64,000 nt of DNA from Flavobacterium ammoniigenes. Lineage in GTDB: Bacteria > Bacteroidota > Bacteroidia > Flavobacteriales > Flavobacteriaceae. The notes below the pieces were generated by a model. That model was not told where the DNA came from. It saw only the letters and a program-made list of their open reading frames with translations, and ran no database searches. This document shows, one piece after another, positions 45,465 through 55,829 of this stretch. The DNA lies in the NCBI RefSeq assembly GCF_020886055.1, contig NZ_AP025184.1, positions 2,170,001 to 2,234,000 of the forward strand, given 5' to 3'. A program made the translations under genes and the position numbers. Position 1 is the first letter of the stretch. The number at the start of each line of letters is the position of its first letter.

Positions 45465-46670
45465 ATGCCTAAATTATCTACACGAGGAAACTCCATGCCT
45501 GAATCGCCAATTAGAAAATTGGCTCCTTTCGCTGATTTAGCGAAAGAAAAAGGGCATAAAGTGTACCATTTAAACATTGGTCAACCCGATATTAAAAGTC
45601 CCGAAATTGCTATTAATGCAATTAAAAACATACAGCTAGACATTATAGAATATGGTCCTTCAGCAGGTTACGAAAGTTACCGAAAAAAGTTAGCCCAATT
45701 CTATACGAAGCAAAACGTAAACGTAAATCCTGAAGATATTTTAATCACTACGGGTGGATCCGAAGCCTTATTATTTGCCTTGGGGAGCATCATGGACCCG
45801 GAAGATGAATTGATTATTCCTGAGCCTTTTTATGCTAATTATAGCGCTTTTGCTGCCGAATCTGCTGCTAAAGTGGTTCCGGTTAATTCTGGTTTTGAAA
45901 CTGGATTTGAGTTGCCATCTATTGCTGATTTCGAAAAGTTAATTACGCCAAAATCAAAAGCAATTTTGATTTGTAACCCGAACAATCCAACCGGATATTT
46001 GTATTCTGAATCTGAAATTCTACAATTAGGCGAATTAGCAAAAAAATACGATTTGTTCTTAATTGCCGATGAAGTTTATCGAGAGTTTATTTACGGTGAT
46101 GACATTCACTATTCGGTAATGAATTTAAAAGAAGTAGAGCAAAATGTCATTATGATTGATTCGGTTTCCAAACGTTACAGTATGTGTGGCGCACGAATTG
46201 GTTGTATGGTGACCAAAAATAAAGATGTAATTGCTGCAGCAATGAAGTTTGCTCAAGCACGCCTTTGCCCTCCAACCATTGCACAAATTGCTTGTGAAGC
46301 AGCCATTGATACACCTCAAAGTTATTTTGACGAAGTGATCTTAGAATACCGAGGAAGAAGAGACACTTTAATTTCAGAACTTCAAAAAATTGAAGGGGTA
46401 AAAGTAACTACCCCTAAAGCCGCTTTTTATTGCATTGCTGAATTGCCTGTTGACAATACCGATGATTTTGCTCAATGGCTTTTAGAAAGTTACGATTTGA
46501 ATGGCGAAACCGTGATGGTAGCTCCAGCTGGTGGATTTTACTCCACTCCAGGAATGGGATTGAACCAAGTGCGTATTGCCTATGTATTGAAAAAAGAAGA
46601 TTTAGTTCGCGCTGTAGCTGTTCTAAAAGCAGCTATTCCAGTATATAACGCAACTAAAAAAGCGCAATAA
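45465..46670 (+). CDS. Pyridoxal phosphate-dependent aminotransferase, class I/II (aspartate-type)
   Basis: A 401-residue fold-type I PLP enzyme. The chosen ATG at 45465 begins MPKLSTRGNSMPESPIRKL; the TTG frame from 45444 adds only seven residues and is rejected. Conserved features are the substrate-site YHLNIGQPDI (about 33-42), GGSEALLFALG (about 97-107), NPNNPTGYLYSESE (about 170-183), the IADEVYREF segment with the PLP-ring Asp and Tyr (about 203-211), and the Schiff-base Lys in SVSKRYSMCGARIG (about 233). The family includes aspartate and aromatic aminotransferases; the exact amino acid cannot be fixed from the sequence. It has no obvious partner. Confidence 0.88.
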   Translation: MPKLSTRGNSMPESPIRKLAPFADLAKEKGHKVYHLNIGQPDIKSPEIAINAIKNIQLDIIEYGPSAGYESYRKKLAQFYTKQNVNVNPEDILITTGGSEALLFALGSIMDPEDELIIPEPFYANYSAFAAESAAKVVPVNSGFETGFELPSIADFEKLITPKSKAILICNPNNPTGYLYSESEILQLGELAKKYDLFLIADEVYREFIYGDDIHYSVMNLKEVEQNVIMIDSVSKRYSMCGARIGCMVTKNKDVIAAAMKFAQARLCPPTIAQIACEAAIDTPQSYFDEVILEYRGRRDTLISELQKIEGVKVTTPKAAFYCIAELPVDNTDDFAQWLLESYDLNGETVMVAPAGGFYSTPGMGLNQVRIAYVLKKEDLVRAVAVLKAAIPVYNATKKAQ

Positions 46671-46836
46671 TTAACTAATTGTTAATCCAAAATAATATCT
46701 AAAGCAATACTCAAAAGGTATTGCTTTTTACTTTTTAATTAAACAAGGATTAAATCCAAAAAGGGCTTCCTTTTTTTGCATTTTATTAATTATCTTTACC
46801 GCTTGAATTGACATACCCATTATAACAATAGCTTAG

Positions 46837-47508
46837 ATGATCAACAACGAAGAATTTCAAGACGAAATAGGAAATAATCATGTTAGTACCAATGCGAAAA
46901 ATCCGCTGAGGGATGATGCTTTTGCTATTGCTGACGACGAAAAAATTGAACGAATTAAAAAAGATGTCGAAAATATCCTAACCACTTTGGGAATGGATTT
47001 GACCGATGATAGCTTAAAAGGAACTCCAAACCGAGTAGCAAAAATGTTTGTAAAAGAGATTTTTGGCGGATTAAATCCAGCCAGAAAACCTAAAGCATCT
47101 ACCTTTGACAACAACTACAAATACGGCGAAATGCTGGTAGAAAAAAACATTACGGTGTATTCTACTTGCGAACACCACTTATTACCTATCATTGGAAGAG
47201 CACACGTGGCTTACATTTCGAATGGTACCGTAATTGGGCTTTCTAAAATGAACCGAATTGTCGAATATTACGCAAAAAGACCACAGGTTCAAGAGCGTTT
47301 GACCATGCAAATCGTCCAAGAATTACAAATCGCTTTAGGAACTGACGATGTAGCTTGCGTAATTGATGCTAAACATTTATGCGTGAATTCAAGAGGAATC
47401 GGCGATATTGAAAGTAGTACCGTGACTTCGGAATTTGGAGGTAAATTCAAAGAAGCCCAAACACGAAGAGAATTTTTGGATTACATCAAATTAGAAACGA
47501 AATTCTAA
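46837..47508 (+). CDS. folE: GTP cyclohydrolase I
   Basis: The enzyme opens the GTP ring to make 7,8-dihydroneopterin triphosphate, the first step of folate and pterin synthesis. At 223 residues it is in the normal range, with a long acidic N-terminus (about 1-40). The zinc site is at VYSTCEHHLLPIIGRAHVAY (about 107-126), with Cys and His ligands, and KHLCVNSRGI supplies the second Cys (about 187). The GTP-binding IGLSKMNRIV follows the zinc site. The C-terminal TRREFLDYI is also typical. The intergenic repeat copy A begins 6 bases after the stop, before cysS. Confidence 0.96.
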   Translation: MINNEEFQDEIGNNHVSTNAKNPLRDDAFAIADDEKIERIKKDVENILTTLGMDLTDDSLKGTPNRVAKMFVKEIFGGLNPARKPKASTFDNNYKYGEMLVEKNITVYSTCEHHLLPIIGRAHVAYISNGTVIGLSKMNRIVEYYAKRPQVQERLTMQIVQELQIALGTDDVACVIDAKHLCVNSRGIGDIESSTVTSEFGGKFKEAQTRREFLDYIKLETKF

Positions 47509-47514
47509 AAGCCT

Positions 47515-47594
47515 AGCCCTGATGGAAGCGGCATCCTTTACTGCCAGTTTTTGGCAGGAAAGATAGAGCAAACAGCAGGAATAAGCTCCTAAAA
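47515..47594 (+). repeat. Intergenic structured repeat, copy A
   Basis: An 80-base element related to 38165-38244, starting AGCCCTGATGG and ending AGCTCCTAAAA. Its centre folds as CTTT/AAAG lower stem, a 1-by-1 internal loop and CTGCC/GGCAG upper stem around an AGTTTTT loop. It lies between folE and cysS and ends 9 bases before the cysS ATG, so it would be in the cysS leader. Confidence 0.75.
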
Positions 47595-47603
47595 TAAAGA
47601 ACA

Positions 47604-49082
47604 ATGCCATTATACAAAAGTCAACAACTGAAAATATACAATTCTCTTTCGGGAGAAAAAGAAGTCTTCACTCCTATTCACGAAGGGAATGTTGGGATGT
47701 ATGTTTGCGGACCAACGGTGTATAGCAATGTGCATTTAGGAAACCTGAGAACCTTTATGTCGTTTGATGTGATTTTTAGGTATTTCCAACATTTAAATTA
47801 CAAAGTGCGCTATGTTCGTAACATCACTGATGTAGGACATATCGTAGATGATGTGGATGAAGGCGAAGATAAAATTGCCAAAAAAGCACGTTTAGAACAA
47901 TTGGAACCGATGGAAGTAGTGCAACGCTACACGGTCGATTTCCACGAAATATTAGGGGCATTTAATTTTTTACCTCCAAGTATTGAACCGACCGCTACGG
48001 GACATATTATTGAACAAATCGAAATCATCAAGAAAATAATCGAAACTGGAATTGGTTATGAAGCCAATGGATCGGTGTATTTTGATGTAGTAAAATTTAA
48101 CGAAACCAACCATTACGGACGTTTGAGCGGCAGAAATATTGAAGATATGCTTGCCAATACTCGTGATTTAGATGGTCAATCTGATAAAAGAAATCCGCAG
48201 GATTTTGCCTTGTGGAAAAAAGCCGAACCGCAACACATTATGCGTTGGCCTTCGCCTTGGAGCGATGGATTTCCGGGTTGGCACTTGGAATGTACCGCAA
48301 TGAGCACCAAATATTTGGGTAACCACTTTGATATTCACGGTGGCGGAATGGATTTGAAATTTCCGCATCACGAATGTGAGATTGCGCAAAACGAAGCTTG
48401 TACAGGACAAACTCCTGTGAATTATTGGCTCCATGCTAATATGCTTACGTTGAATGGTAAAAAAATGGCGAAATCAACGGGGAATAATATTTTACCTGGA
48501 GAAATCTTGTCGGGAGAAAATACGATTTTAAGCAAGGCATTTTCAGCTTCTGTAACCCGTTTCTTTATGTTGCAAGCGCATTACAGAAGTATCTTAGATT
48601 TTTCTGACGATGCTATTGTGGCTGCCGAAAAAGGCTACAAACGTTTGATGGAAGCGATGAGTAGTTTGGAATCAATTCAGCCAGCACCAAAAAGTTCATT
48701 GAATATAGCCGAATGGAAACAATTGTGCTATGACGCCATGAATGATGATTTCAACACGCCAATTTTAATTGCGCAGTTGTTTGAAGGTGTTCGTTTTGTG
48801 AATCTATTAAAAGAAGGCAAAGAAACCTTGACTACCGAAGATGCAACCACTTTTGCAACTGCAATGAATGCATTTGTATTTGATGTTTTAGGCTTAGAAT
48901 CTGAGAATGCTAGCGAGGGAAATAACGATAAATTAGAAGGTACCGTAAACTTATTGATCGAAATGCGAAAACAAGCCAGAGAAAATAAAAACTTTGCTTT
49001 GTCAGACCAAATTAGAGATCAATTATTGGCATTAGGTATTCAATTAAAAGACGGGAAAGACGGAACAACTTTTAGTTTGTAA
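47604..49082 (+). CDS. cysS: Cysteine-tRNA ligase
   Basis: Class I aminoacyl-tRNA synthetase that charges tRNA-Cys. The 492-residue enzyme has the zinc-binding [17 protein letters not shown] with the HIGH-type HLGN (about 31-47), further zinc ligands in WHLECTAMS and [11 protein letters not shown], and the KMSKS motif KMAKSTGN (about 292-299). The C-terminal anticodon-binding and DALR-like domain ends [13 protein letters not shown]. All are diagnostic. It is preceded by the structured repeat and followed after 40 bases by yidD. Plausibly a folE-cysS-yidD-lgt transcript. Confidence 0.96.
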   Translation: MPLYKSQQLKIYNSLSGEKEVFTPIHEGNVGMYVCGPTVYSNVHLGNLRTFMSFDVIFRYFQHLNYKVRYVRNITDVGHIVDDVDEGEDKIAKKARLEQLEPMEVVQRYTVDFHEILGAFNFLPPSIEPTATGHIIEQIEIIKKIIETGIGYEANGSVYFDVVKFNETNHYGRLSGRNIEDMLANTRDLDGQSDKRNPQDFALWKKAEPQHIMRWPSPWSDGFPGWHLECTAMSTKYLGNHFDIHGGGMDLKFPHHECEIAQNEACTGQTPVNYWLHANMLTLNGKKMAKSTGNNILPGEILSGENTILSKAFSASVTRFFMLQAHYRSILDFSDDAIVAAEKGYKRLMEAMSSLESIQPAPKSSLNIAEWKQLCYDAMNDDFNTPILIAQLFEGVRFVNLLKEGKETLTTEDATTFATAMNAFVFDVLGLESENASEGNNDKLEGTVNLLIEMRKQARENKNFALSDQIRDQLLALGIQLKDGKDGTTFSL

Positions 49083-49122
49083 TACTATTGTTAGTTGAGC
49101 GACTCATCCAAAAAATACAACT

Positions 49123-49371
49123 ATGGTATCTAAGATTCTCATTTTTCCTTTTTTGATGTTGGTTCGCTTTTACCAACTAGCTATATCCCCATTTACACCT
49201 GCCGCATGCCGTTTTGAACCAACTTGTTCTTCCTATATGCTTGAAGCCTTACAAACTCATGGATTAATTTATGGATTATTTCTAGGTACAAAACGGATTT
49301 TGAGTTGCCATCCTTGGGGAAAAAGTGGCTACGATCCTGTTCCTGCTAAAAAATGCCAACACAAACTCTAA
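49123..49371 (+). CDS. yidD: Membrane protein insertion efficiency factor YidD
   Basis: An 82-residue protein of the YidD family that assists YidC-dependent insertion. The conserved core [27 protein letters not shown] (about 16-42) contains three Cys and a short membrane-associated helix, with the [12 protein letters not shown] motif near the end. YidD is usually next to rnpA-yidC; here yidC is about 33 kb away on the other strand, and yidD is next to lgt. The membrane role is from family knowledge. The start ATG at 49123 lies 40 bases after cysS. Confidence 0.9.
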   Translation: MVSKILIFPFLMLVRFYQLAISPFTPAACRFEPTCSSYMLEALQTHGLIYGLFLGTKRILSCHPWGKSGYDPVPAKKCQHKL

Positions 49372-49413
49372 TCTCTATTAAAACTTTATTTTAACACTAA
49401 ATAAATAAACAAA

Positions 49414-50337
49414 ATGACACCAACTTTATCTATCGTTTGGAATCCTTCAGAAGGAATTGATTTGGGTTTTTTCATGATTCGTTATTACAGTTTAATGTTT
49501 GTAATTGCCTTCGGATTAGGCTGGTACATCATGAAGCATATTTTCGTTCGCGAAGGCGAAACAATTGAAAAACTAGATTCGTTGTTTATTTGGACGGTGG
49601 TAGCTACTTTGGCTGGCGCGCGTTTAGGGCACGTTTTCTTTTACGATTGGGAGTACTTTAGAAACAACCTCCTAGAAATCTTTTTACCGGTTCGATTTGA
49701 ACCTAGTTTCCATTTTACTGGTTTTACTGGTCTAGCTAGTCATGGGGCAGCTATCTCAATCATTGTAGCCATGTATTTTTACAGTAAGAAAATTTTACAA
49801 AAACCACAGTTATGGATATTGGATCGCATTGTGATTCCAGTAGCAAGTGGTGCTATATTTGTTCGAATTGGGAACTTTTTTAATTCAGAGATTATTGGAC
49901 AAGAAACCTCTTCTTCTTTTGGGATTCAATTCATTAGAGATTATTTTAGCCCAAGAGATGCGGTCAATGCTACTCAAATTGCAGATCCAAAAGAGGCGTA
50001 TGCAGCGATTGCAACCGACCCAAAATTTGCCACACTCTTAGAACAAGTTCCTGCTAAACATCCAACCCAATTATACGAAGCCTTTTGCTATATTTTTGTT
50101 TTTGCGATTCTATTTTTCTTGTATTGGAAAACGGAAGCTAGAAAAAAATCAGGTTATTTATTTGGCTTGTTTTTAGTCTTATTATTCTCTGTTCGAATTG
50201 TAGTAGAATCAGTTAAAGAAAGTCAAGGCGGATTTGAGAGTGCCTTAGGATTACTATCTACAGGACAATGGTTGAGTATTCCATTTATTGTGACAGGTCT
50301 TTATTTTGTATTTACTGCGAAACAGATAAAAGAATAG
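49414..50337 (+). CDS. lgt: Prolipoprotein diacylglyceryl transferase
   Basis: The enzyme attaches diacylglycerol to the lipobox Cys of prolipoproteins, the first step of lipoprotein maturation. The 307-residue integral membrane protein has about seven hydrophobic segments. Signatures are IRYYSLMFVIAFG, the GARLGHVFFYD region (about 68-78), GFTGLASHGAAI (conserved HGG-like motif, about 107-118) and the Lgt signature RIGNFFNSEIIG (about 151-162). HPTQLYEAF follows (about 213-221). It serves the many lipoproteins of this group, including GldI and a PPIase in this window. A terminator follows. Confidence 0.95.
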   Translation: MTPTLSIVWNPSEGIDLGFFMIRYYSLMFVIAFGLGWYIMKHIFVREGETIEKLDSLFIWTVVATLAGARLGHVFFYDWEYFRNNLLEIFLPVRFEPSFHFTGFTGLASHGAAISIIVAMYFYSKKILQKPQLWILDRIVIPVASGAIFVRIGNFFNSEIIGQETSSSFGIQFIRDYFSPRDAVNATQIADPKEAYAAIATDPKFATLLEQVPAKHPTQLYEAFCYIFVFAILFFLYWKTEARKKSGYLFGLFLVLLFSVRIVVESVKESQGGFESALGLLSTGQWLSIPFIVTGLYFVFTAKQIKE

Positions 50338-50363
50338 CATTTAAAAAACCTTGGTGTATAAAT

Positions 50364-50397
50364 AAAAAAAGGCTGTCCTAATTGGACAGCTTTTTTT
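50364..50397. terminator. Intrinsic terminator between lgt and the peptidase gene
   Basis: GCTGTCC pairs with GGACAGC around TAATT, flanked by A and T runs, so it can serve both convergent genes. Confidence 0.8.
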
Positions 50398-50414
50398 ATT
50401 TTATATAGCAACTA

Positions 50415-52523
50415 TTATTGAATAGGTACTGTTTTAACTCCCATATTATACAAGGTGAAGGCTTGTAGATCAGCTGCTTCTTCAATGGTTTTTGAAACGG
50501 GTTTACCGGCGCCATGACCTGCATTGGTCTCTATTCGGATTAAGACTGGATTAGATCCGGCTTGTTTGGCTTGCAACTCAGCCGCAAACTTAAAACTATG
50601 CGCAGGTACTACTCTATCGTCATGATCACCAGTTGTAACTAAGGTTGCTGGATATTTTACACCCGCTTTCACATTATGTACTGGCGAATAGGACTTAATA
50701 TAATCGAACATCGCTTTAGAATCTTCGGCTGTCCCATAATCATACGCCCAACCTGCACCAGCAGTAAAGGTATGGTAACGCAACATGTCCATCACACCCA
50801 CAGCTGGCAACGCTACTTTCATTAAGTCTGGTCGTTGTGTCATTGTGGCTCCAACTAATAAACCGCCGTTAGAACCGCCTTTTATGGCTAAGAAATTAGA
50901 CGAGGTATATTTTTGTGCGATTAGGTATTCGGCAGCGGCAATAAAATCATCAAAAACATTTTGCTTTTGCATTTTGGTTCCTGCATCGTGCCATTTTTTT
51001 CCATACTCTCCTCCACCTCTTAAATTAGCAACCGCATAGATTCCACCCATTTCTAACCAAACCGCATTAGCAATACTAAAAGAAGGAGTTAAACTCACAT
51101 TAAAACCGCCATAAGCATACAAAATAGTTGGATTCTTGCCATTTAAAGGAGTCCCTTTTTTATAGGTAATAATCATGGGCACCTTAGTACCGTCTTTAGA
51201 AGTATAAAAAACTTGTTTAGAAGTATAATCTCCGCTTACAAAATCCACTTTAGGTTGTACATAAAGAGACGATTTTCCATCAACAGGAGAAAATTGATAG
51301 GTAGAGCTTGGCGTTACATAATTGGTAAACGAAAAATACAATGAAGTATCTTCATTCTTTCCGCTAAAACCTGTAGCCGTTCCCAATCCTGGTAATTCAA
51401 TTTCACGTACTAATTGACCATTGTAATCAAATTGTTTTACTAAGGAAACGGCATCTTTCATATAATTAGCAAAGATAAATCCAGCACCCGTTGAAGGTGA
51501 CAAAACCTGATCCGTTTCGGCGATGCAGTCTTTCCAATTGTCGGCAGTTGGATTGGAAACATCAACAGTAACTATTCGCTTATTTGGAGCTTTATAATTC
51601 GTCACTATGAACAACTTGGTACCTTGGTTGTCCAAAACATCCACATCGTATTCAAAACCGGCGTGAATTAGTTGGATTGGAGCATTGGGTTTGGTTAAGT
51701 CTTGCAAATACAATTCATTTCCTGAAGTTGAATTCGCTGCAGAAATAAACAAATAATGATTGTCATCCGAAACACTTCCTCCAACATAACGTCGTTTTTC
51801 TTTATCGCCAAAAACCAAGACATCTTCCGATTGACTGGTACCCAATTTATGAAAATACAATTTGTGCTGGTCGGTCTTAGCCGATAATTCGCTTCCTTTT
51901 GGTTTATCATAACTAGAATAATAAACACCTTCATTGGCTTTCCAGGACAACCCACTGAACTTGACATCGATCAGATTATCTCCAATACTTCCTTTGGTTT
52001 CAGCATTAATAAAAATAACTTTTCTCCAATCGCTTCCCGCTTCGGAAATGGAATACGCACATAAAGATCCATCTTTAGAAAAACTAACTGCATCTAAAGA
52101 AGTCGTGGCATCTTTTGAAAACGTATTGGGATCCAAGAACAATTCTTCTTTGCCTGAATTATCCTTTCGATACAAAACCGATTGATTTTGCAATCCATTG
52201 TTTTTATAGTAATAAGTATATTTCCCTTCTTTGAATGGAGCAGATACTTTCTCATAATTCCATAATTTTTCCATGCGCTCTTTGATCGCATTTCGAAATG
52301 GAATGGCAGACAAATAACCAAATGTTAGTTGATTTTGAGCTTTTACCCAATCAGCCGTTTCAGTTGACCTATCGTCTTCTAACCATCGGTAAGGATCCGG
52401 AATTTTAGTTTCAAAATAGGAATCGACTTTATCTGTTTTCTTAGTTTGTGGGTATTTAATCTGAGCCTGACTCACGGATACAATTGTGGAAGATACCAAC
52501 ATAGATAGGATTACTTTTTTCAT
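50415..52523 (-). CDS. Prolyl oligopeptidase family serine peptidase (S9A)
   Basis: A 702-residue exported peptidase that cleaves after Pro in short peptides. The chosen ATG at 52523 begins with a signal peptide ([21 protein letters not shown]); a longer TTG frame would hide it. The N-terminal seven-bladed propeller opens [12 protein letters not shown], characteristic of S9A. The catalytic domain has the nucleophile in [11 protein letters not shown] (Ser about 551), the acid in [12 protein letters not shown] (Asp about 636) and the base in NAGHGAGKP (His about 670). It is probably periplasmic. It is monocistronic, separated from secDF by a terminator. Confidence 0.94.
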   Translation of the reverse strand: MKKVILSMLVSSTIVSVSQAQIKYPQTKKTDKVDSYFETKIPDPYRWLEDDRSTETADWVKAQNQLTFGYLSAIPFRNAIKERMEKLWNYEKVSAPFKEGKYTYYYKNNGLQNQSVLYRKDNSGKEELFLDPNTFSKDATTSLDAVSFSKDGSLCAYSISEAGSDWRKVIFINAETKGSIGDNLIDVKFSGLSWKANEGVYYSSYDKPKGSELSAKTDQHKLYFHKLGTSQSEDVLVFGDKEKRRYVGGSVSDDNHYLFISAANSTSGNELYLQDLTKPNAPIQLIHAGFEYDVDVLDNQGTKLFIVTNYKAPNKRIVTVDVSNPTADNWKDCIAETDQVLSPSTGAGFIFANYMKDAVSLVKQFDYNGQLVREIELPGLGTATGFSGKNEDTSLYFSFTNYVTPSSTYQFSPVDGKSSLYVQPKVDFVSGDYTSKQVFYTSKDGTKVPMIITYKKGTPLNGKNPTILYAYGGFNVSLTPSFSIANAVWLEMGGIYAVANLRGGGEYGKKWHDAGTKMQKQNVFDDFIAAAEYLIAQKYTSSNFLAIKGGSNGGLLVGATMTQRPDLMKVALPAVGVMDMLRYHTFTAGAGWAYDYGTAEDSKAMFDYIKSYSPVHNVKAGVKYPATLVTTGDHDDRVVPAHSFKFAAELQAKQAGSNPVLIRIETNAGHGAGKPVSKTIEEAADLQAFTLYNMGVKTVPIQ

Positions 52524-52580
52524 TGTTTTAGAATTATTTATATCAAAAATAAACAATTTAAGTAATGAAATACATCGAAT

Positions 52581-52612
52581 AAAAAAAGGATTCAACTTTC
52601 GCTGAATCCTTT
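52581..52612 (-). terminator. Intrinsic terminator after secDF
   Basis: On the minus strand AAAGGATTCA pairs with TGAATCCTTT around an 8-base loop and is followed by a T-run. Confidence 0.85.
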
Positions 52613-52634
52613 AAAAAATATAGTCTTATGAAAA

Positions 52635-55607
52635 TTAAGCCTCTTTGTGCTCTTTTTCAATTTGATTTTTATCTGATCTTGAGATTGTATCTACCAATAC
52701 TGGTGTTGCAATAAACAATGATGAATAAGTACCTACAACGATACCTACAAGCATAGCAAAAATAAATCCTCTGATTGATTCACCTCCAAAAATAAACATC
52801 GTTAACAATACAATAATCATCATTAAAGAAGTATTTAATGTTCTTGATAATGTTGTATTAATAGACGCATTTACAATCTCTTCAAAAGTACCTTTACGTT
52901 TACCCATTATGAACTCTCTAATTCTATCAAACACAATTACTGTATCGTTCATTGAGTATCCAATAACCGTTAAGATAGCTGCGATAAAGTGTTGGTCCAT
53001 TTCCATGTGGAACGGCATGAATTTATAACATAATGAATAAATTCCCAATACAAATATTACGTCATGCGCTACTGCTGCAATCGCTCCTAATGAATACTGC
53101 CATTTACGGAAAGAGATCATTAAGTATAAGAAGATTACTGCCATCGCACCTAATACAGCCCAGTACGAGTTGGTTTTAATATCTTCAGAGATAGAAGCCC
53201 CCACTTTAGACGCTTGTAAAACTCCTACTTTTTTACCATCATACGAGTTAATGAATTGGTCGTAAGAAGTATTTGGATAATAACTTTGTAAACCTTTGTA
53301 TAATTTTTCGTTAACTTCTTTATCTACATCAACACCTTCTTCAGTGATTTTGTATTTGGTCGTAATTTTTAATTGATCATCTGAACCGAAAATTTTAGCT
53401 TCAACAGTAGTTCCGAATTCTTTCGATAATTCTTCGGCTACTTTAGTTGCATCAATTGCTTTTTCAAATTTCACTTGGAATGTTCTTCCTCCAACAAAAT
53501 CAACACCCTGATCCAAACCATTCACAAAGAATATCGAGATCAAACTTACCACTACAACTATTGAAGAAAAGATGTAAGTAATAGTTTTAATCTTAATAAA
53601 GTCAAAATGGAAATTGGTAAACCAATTTTTAGTAATCGCTGTTGAGAAAGTTAAATTACTATTGTTAGCAATATCTCTATCGATAAAAATTCTCGCAATA
53701 AAAATTGATGTAAACAATGAAGTTACAATACCAATCAATAAAGTTAAAGCAAAACCTTTAATCAATCCAGTTCCAAAAGTAAACAAGATCGCTCCTGTTA
53801 AAATATGCGTTACGTTAGCATCGATAATAGAACGCATCGCACCTTTCCATCCGTAAGAAGCAATTACAGTTTCTGATAATGATTTGCCTTCGCGTAATTC
53901 TTCTTTTGCTCTTTCATAGATAATGATATTCGCATCTACCGCGGTACCTAATGTTAATACGATACCTGCAATACCTGGTAATGTCAATACAAAACCAAAA
54001 CTTGCCATAATTCCGAATAAGAATAGTAAGTTCAATAATAAAGCTAGATTAGCATACCAACCTGCTTTACCATAATAGAACACCATCCATAAACACACTA
54101 ATAAGAATCCAACAATAGATGAAATAGTACCTGCATCAATTGCAGCTTGACCTAAAGAGGGTCCTACCACTTCTGATTGAATAATATCGGCTGAAGCTGG
54201 CAATTTACCTGCTTTTAATACGTTAGCTAAATCTTTAGTTTCAGTAACATCAAAGTCACCTGAAATTTCTGATCTACCACCAGCAATTGGTCCGCTAGAA
54301 ACTCCTGGAGCAGAATACACTACATTATCCAAAACAATAGCGATATTGCTTTTTTGAGTATAGGCTTTACCTGTTAATTCTTCCCAAGCTTTAGCTCCTT
54401 TACCGTTCATTTGCATAGAAACGGCTGGTTTTCCTAATTGATCAAATGTATCACTTGCATCAGTTACAACACCACCACTCATCGCAGCTACATTGTCTCT
54501 GTTTCCTTTTAAAGCATACAATTCAACAGCATCAATTTCTTTTGATTTTGCATCTTTAATTTTAGTTGGTTTACCCCAAACAAATTTGGCATAACGTTGA
54601 TCTCCTGCTAATAAAACACGGATATCAGCTCTTCTCAAATACTCGCCTACAACAGCAGTATCTTTAGGAGCAAATAAACCTAAAACTGGTCCGCCACCTT
54701 GTGCAATAATTTTATCTAATAATGGGTTATTTCCTTTTTTAGCAGCTGCAGTATCTTTAGTATCAGCTAATAAAGCACTTAAAGAATCCTTAACCACTTT
54801 TTTAGGCGCTACAGTTTTGATTTCCGTTTTCTTTAAAGACTCATTGGCAGCCATTATGAAATTACCAATTTCTTCAATTTTATAGGTTTCCCAAAACTCT
54901 AACTGAGCGGTACTTTGCAATAATTTTTTAATTCTATCAACATCTTTAGCACCTGGAAGTTCAACAAGAATTCTTCCTGATTCTCCTAATTTTTGAATAT
55001 TAGGTTGTGTTACACCAAATTTATCAATACGTTTTCTCAATACACCAAAAGCACTTTCTACAGACTCATCAACTTTTCTTTTGATTACTTTTTGTACTTG
55101 CGCATCGGTCATTTGAAAATCGACACCACCTTCACCTTGTAAACTTCTGTTAGCAAAAATATCAGGCGAAGCTAATTTTACAGTTCCTTTGGAATTTGCC
55201 TCAAAAGCTTCAAAGAATGCATCAATATAGGTTTGATTCCCTTTTTGATTAGCAGTAGCATCAGCTAATGATTTATTGAAAACTGGGTTTTTAGAGTTGT
55301 TAGATAATCCTTTCAAGATATCTTTTACAGAAACTTGAAGAATTACATTGATTCCTCCTTCTAAGTCAAGACCTTTGTTGATTTGTTTGTCTTTTACTTC
55401 GTTAAAAGTAAAATCAGAAAAACCTAGGTTAAAGACTTTCTCTTTACCGATAGAATCTAAATATTTTAATTCTTTTTCAGGATCTCCTCCTGCAAAAGCT
55501 TTAGCATCACTTGCTACTTTATTAGCTACGAAAGTGAAAGAAAGTTGGTAAATACTTACCAATGCAAATAGAATTGCGAAAAATTTAATGAGGCCTTTAT
55601 TCTGCAT
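52635..55607 (-). CDS. secDF: Protein translocase subunit SecDF (fused)
   Basis: SecD and SecF, normally separate, are one 990-residue protein, as is usual in Bacteroidota. It uses the proton gradient to complete export through SecYEG. The SecD half has a first helix (about 8-28), a periplasmic P1 domain with GLDLEGGINVILQV (about 78-91) and ARILVELPGA-type segments, then six helices with LTLPGIAGIVLTLGTAVDANIIIYER. The SecF half (about 670-990) starts with its own helix, has GVDFVGGRTFQVKF and ends with helices carrying the SecF-type GYSMNDTVIVFDRIRE. It has its own promoter and a structured leader of about 120 bases. Confidence 0.95.
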   Translation of the reverse strand: MQNKGLIKFFAILFALVSIYQLSFTFVANKVASDAKAFAGGDPEKELKYLDSIGKEKVFNLGFSDFTFNEVKDKQINKGLDLEGGINVILQVSVKDILKGLSNNSKNPVFNKSLADATANQKGNQTYIDAFFEAFEANSKGTVKLASPDIFANRSLQGEGGVDFQMTDAQVQKVIKRKVDESVESAFGVLRKRIDKFGVTQPNIQKLGESGRILVELPGAKDVDRIKKLLQSTAQLEFWETYKIEEIGNFIMAANESLKKTEIKTVAPKKVVKDSLSALLADTKDTAAAKKGNNPLLDKIIAQGGGPVLGLFAPKDTAVVGEYLRRADIRVLLAGDQRYAKFVWGKPTKIKDAKSKEIDAVELYALKGNRDNVAAMSGGVVTDASDTFDQLGKPAVSMQMNGKGAKAWEELTGKAYTQKSNIAIVLDNVVYSAPGVSSGPIAGGRSEISGDFDVTETKDLANVLKAGKLPASADIIQSEVVGPSLGQAAIDAGTISSIVGFLLVCLWMVFYYGKAGWYANLALLLNLLFLFGIMASFGFVLTLPGIAGIVLTLGTAVDANIIIYERAKEELREGKSLSETVIASYGWKGAMRSIIDANVTHILTGAILFTFGTGLIKGFALTLLIGIVTSLFTSIFIARIFIDRDIANNSNLTFSTAITKNWFTNFHFDFIKIKTITYIFSSIVVVVSLISIFFVNGLDQGVDFVGGRTFQVKFEKAIDATKVAEELSKEFGTTVEAKIFGSDDQLKITTKYKITEEGVDVDKEVNEKLYKGLQSYYPNTSYDQFINSYDGKKVGVLQASKVGASISEDIKTNSYWAVLGAMAVIFLYLMISFRKWQYSLGAIAAVAHDVIFVLGIYSLCYKFMPFHMEMDQHFIAAILTVIGYSMNDTVIVFDRIREFIMGKRKGTFEEIVNASINTTLSRTLNTSLMMIIVLLTMFIFGGESIRGFIFAMLVGIVVGTYSSLFIATPVLVDTISRSDKNQIEKEHKEA

Positions 55608-55648
55608 TATTACTAAAAATTAATTATTCTTATATTTTAATTGTACTT

Positions 55649-55702
55649 AAACCGCTGTATAACAGCGATTAAAATCACTTACCAAGACAAAATGAGTCTT
55701 GA
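55649..55702 (-). promoter_or_regulatory. secDF leader hairpins
   Basis: In the secDF 5' leader, CAAGAC pairs with GTCTTG (55684-55702), and AATCGCTG pairs with CAGCGGTT with one wobble (55649-55669). They lie 42-95 bases before the start codon. They may form a cis-regulatory structure; no known riboswitch family is recognised. Confidence 0.4.
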
Positions 55703-55718
55703 AAAGCAATCCTTCATT
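55680..55718 (-). other. 12-codon upstream ORF in the secDF leader
   Basis: An ATG at 55718 opens a frame of 12 codons (MKDCFSRLILSW) ending in TAA, about 14 bases after the -7 element and overlapping a leader hairpin. Leader-peptide control of sec genes is known elsewhere (SecM, VemP) but these sequences are unrelated, so this is speculative. Confidence 0.25.
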
Positions 55719-55731
55719 TTTTAAACCGAGC

Positions 55732-55762
55732 AAATATATAATTTAAGGTTAAGATTAACCAA
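55732..55762 (-). promoter_or_regulatory. Promoter of secDF
   Basis: On the minus strand TTG, a 20-base spacer and TATATTTG followed by C match the Bacteroidota -33/-7 consensus. The -7 element ends about 125 bases before the secDF ATG. Confidence 0.6.
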
Positions 55763-55782
55763 TTTATTTGTCAATTAATCTC

Positions 55783-55812
55783 AAAAAAAAGACTGCAAAA
55801 AAGCAGTCTTTT
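55783..55812 (-). terminator. Intrinsic terminator after mdh
   Basis: On the minus strand AAAAGACTGC pairs with GCAGTCTTTT around a T6 loop and is followed by more T, 17 bases after the mdh stop. Confidence 0.88.
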
Positions 55813-55829
55813 CAATTTAGATTTAAAAA

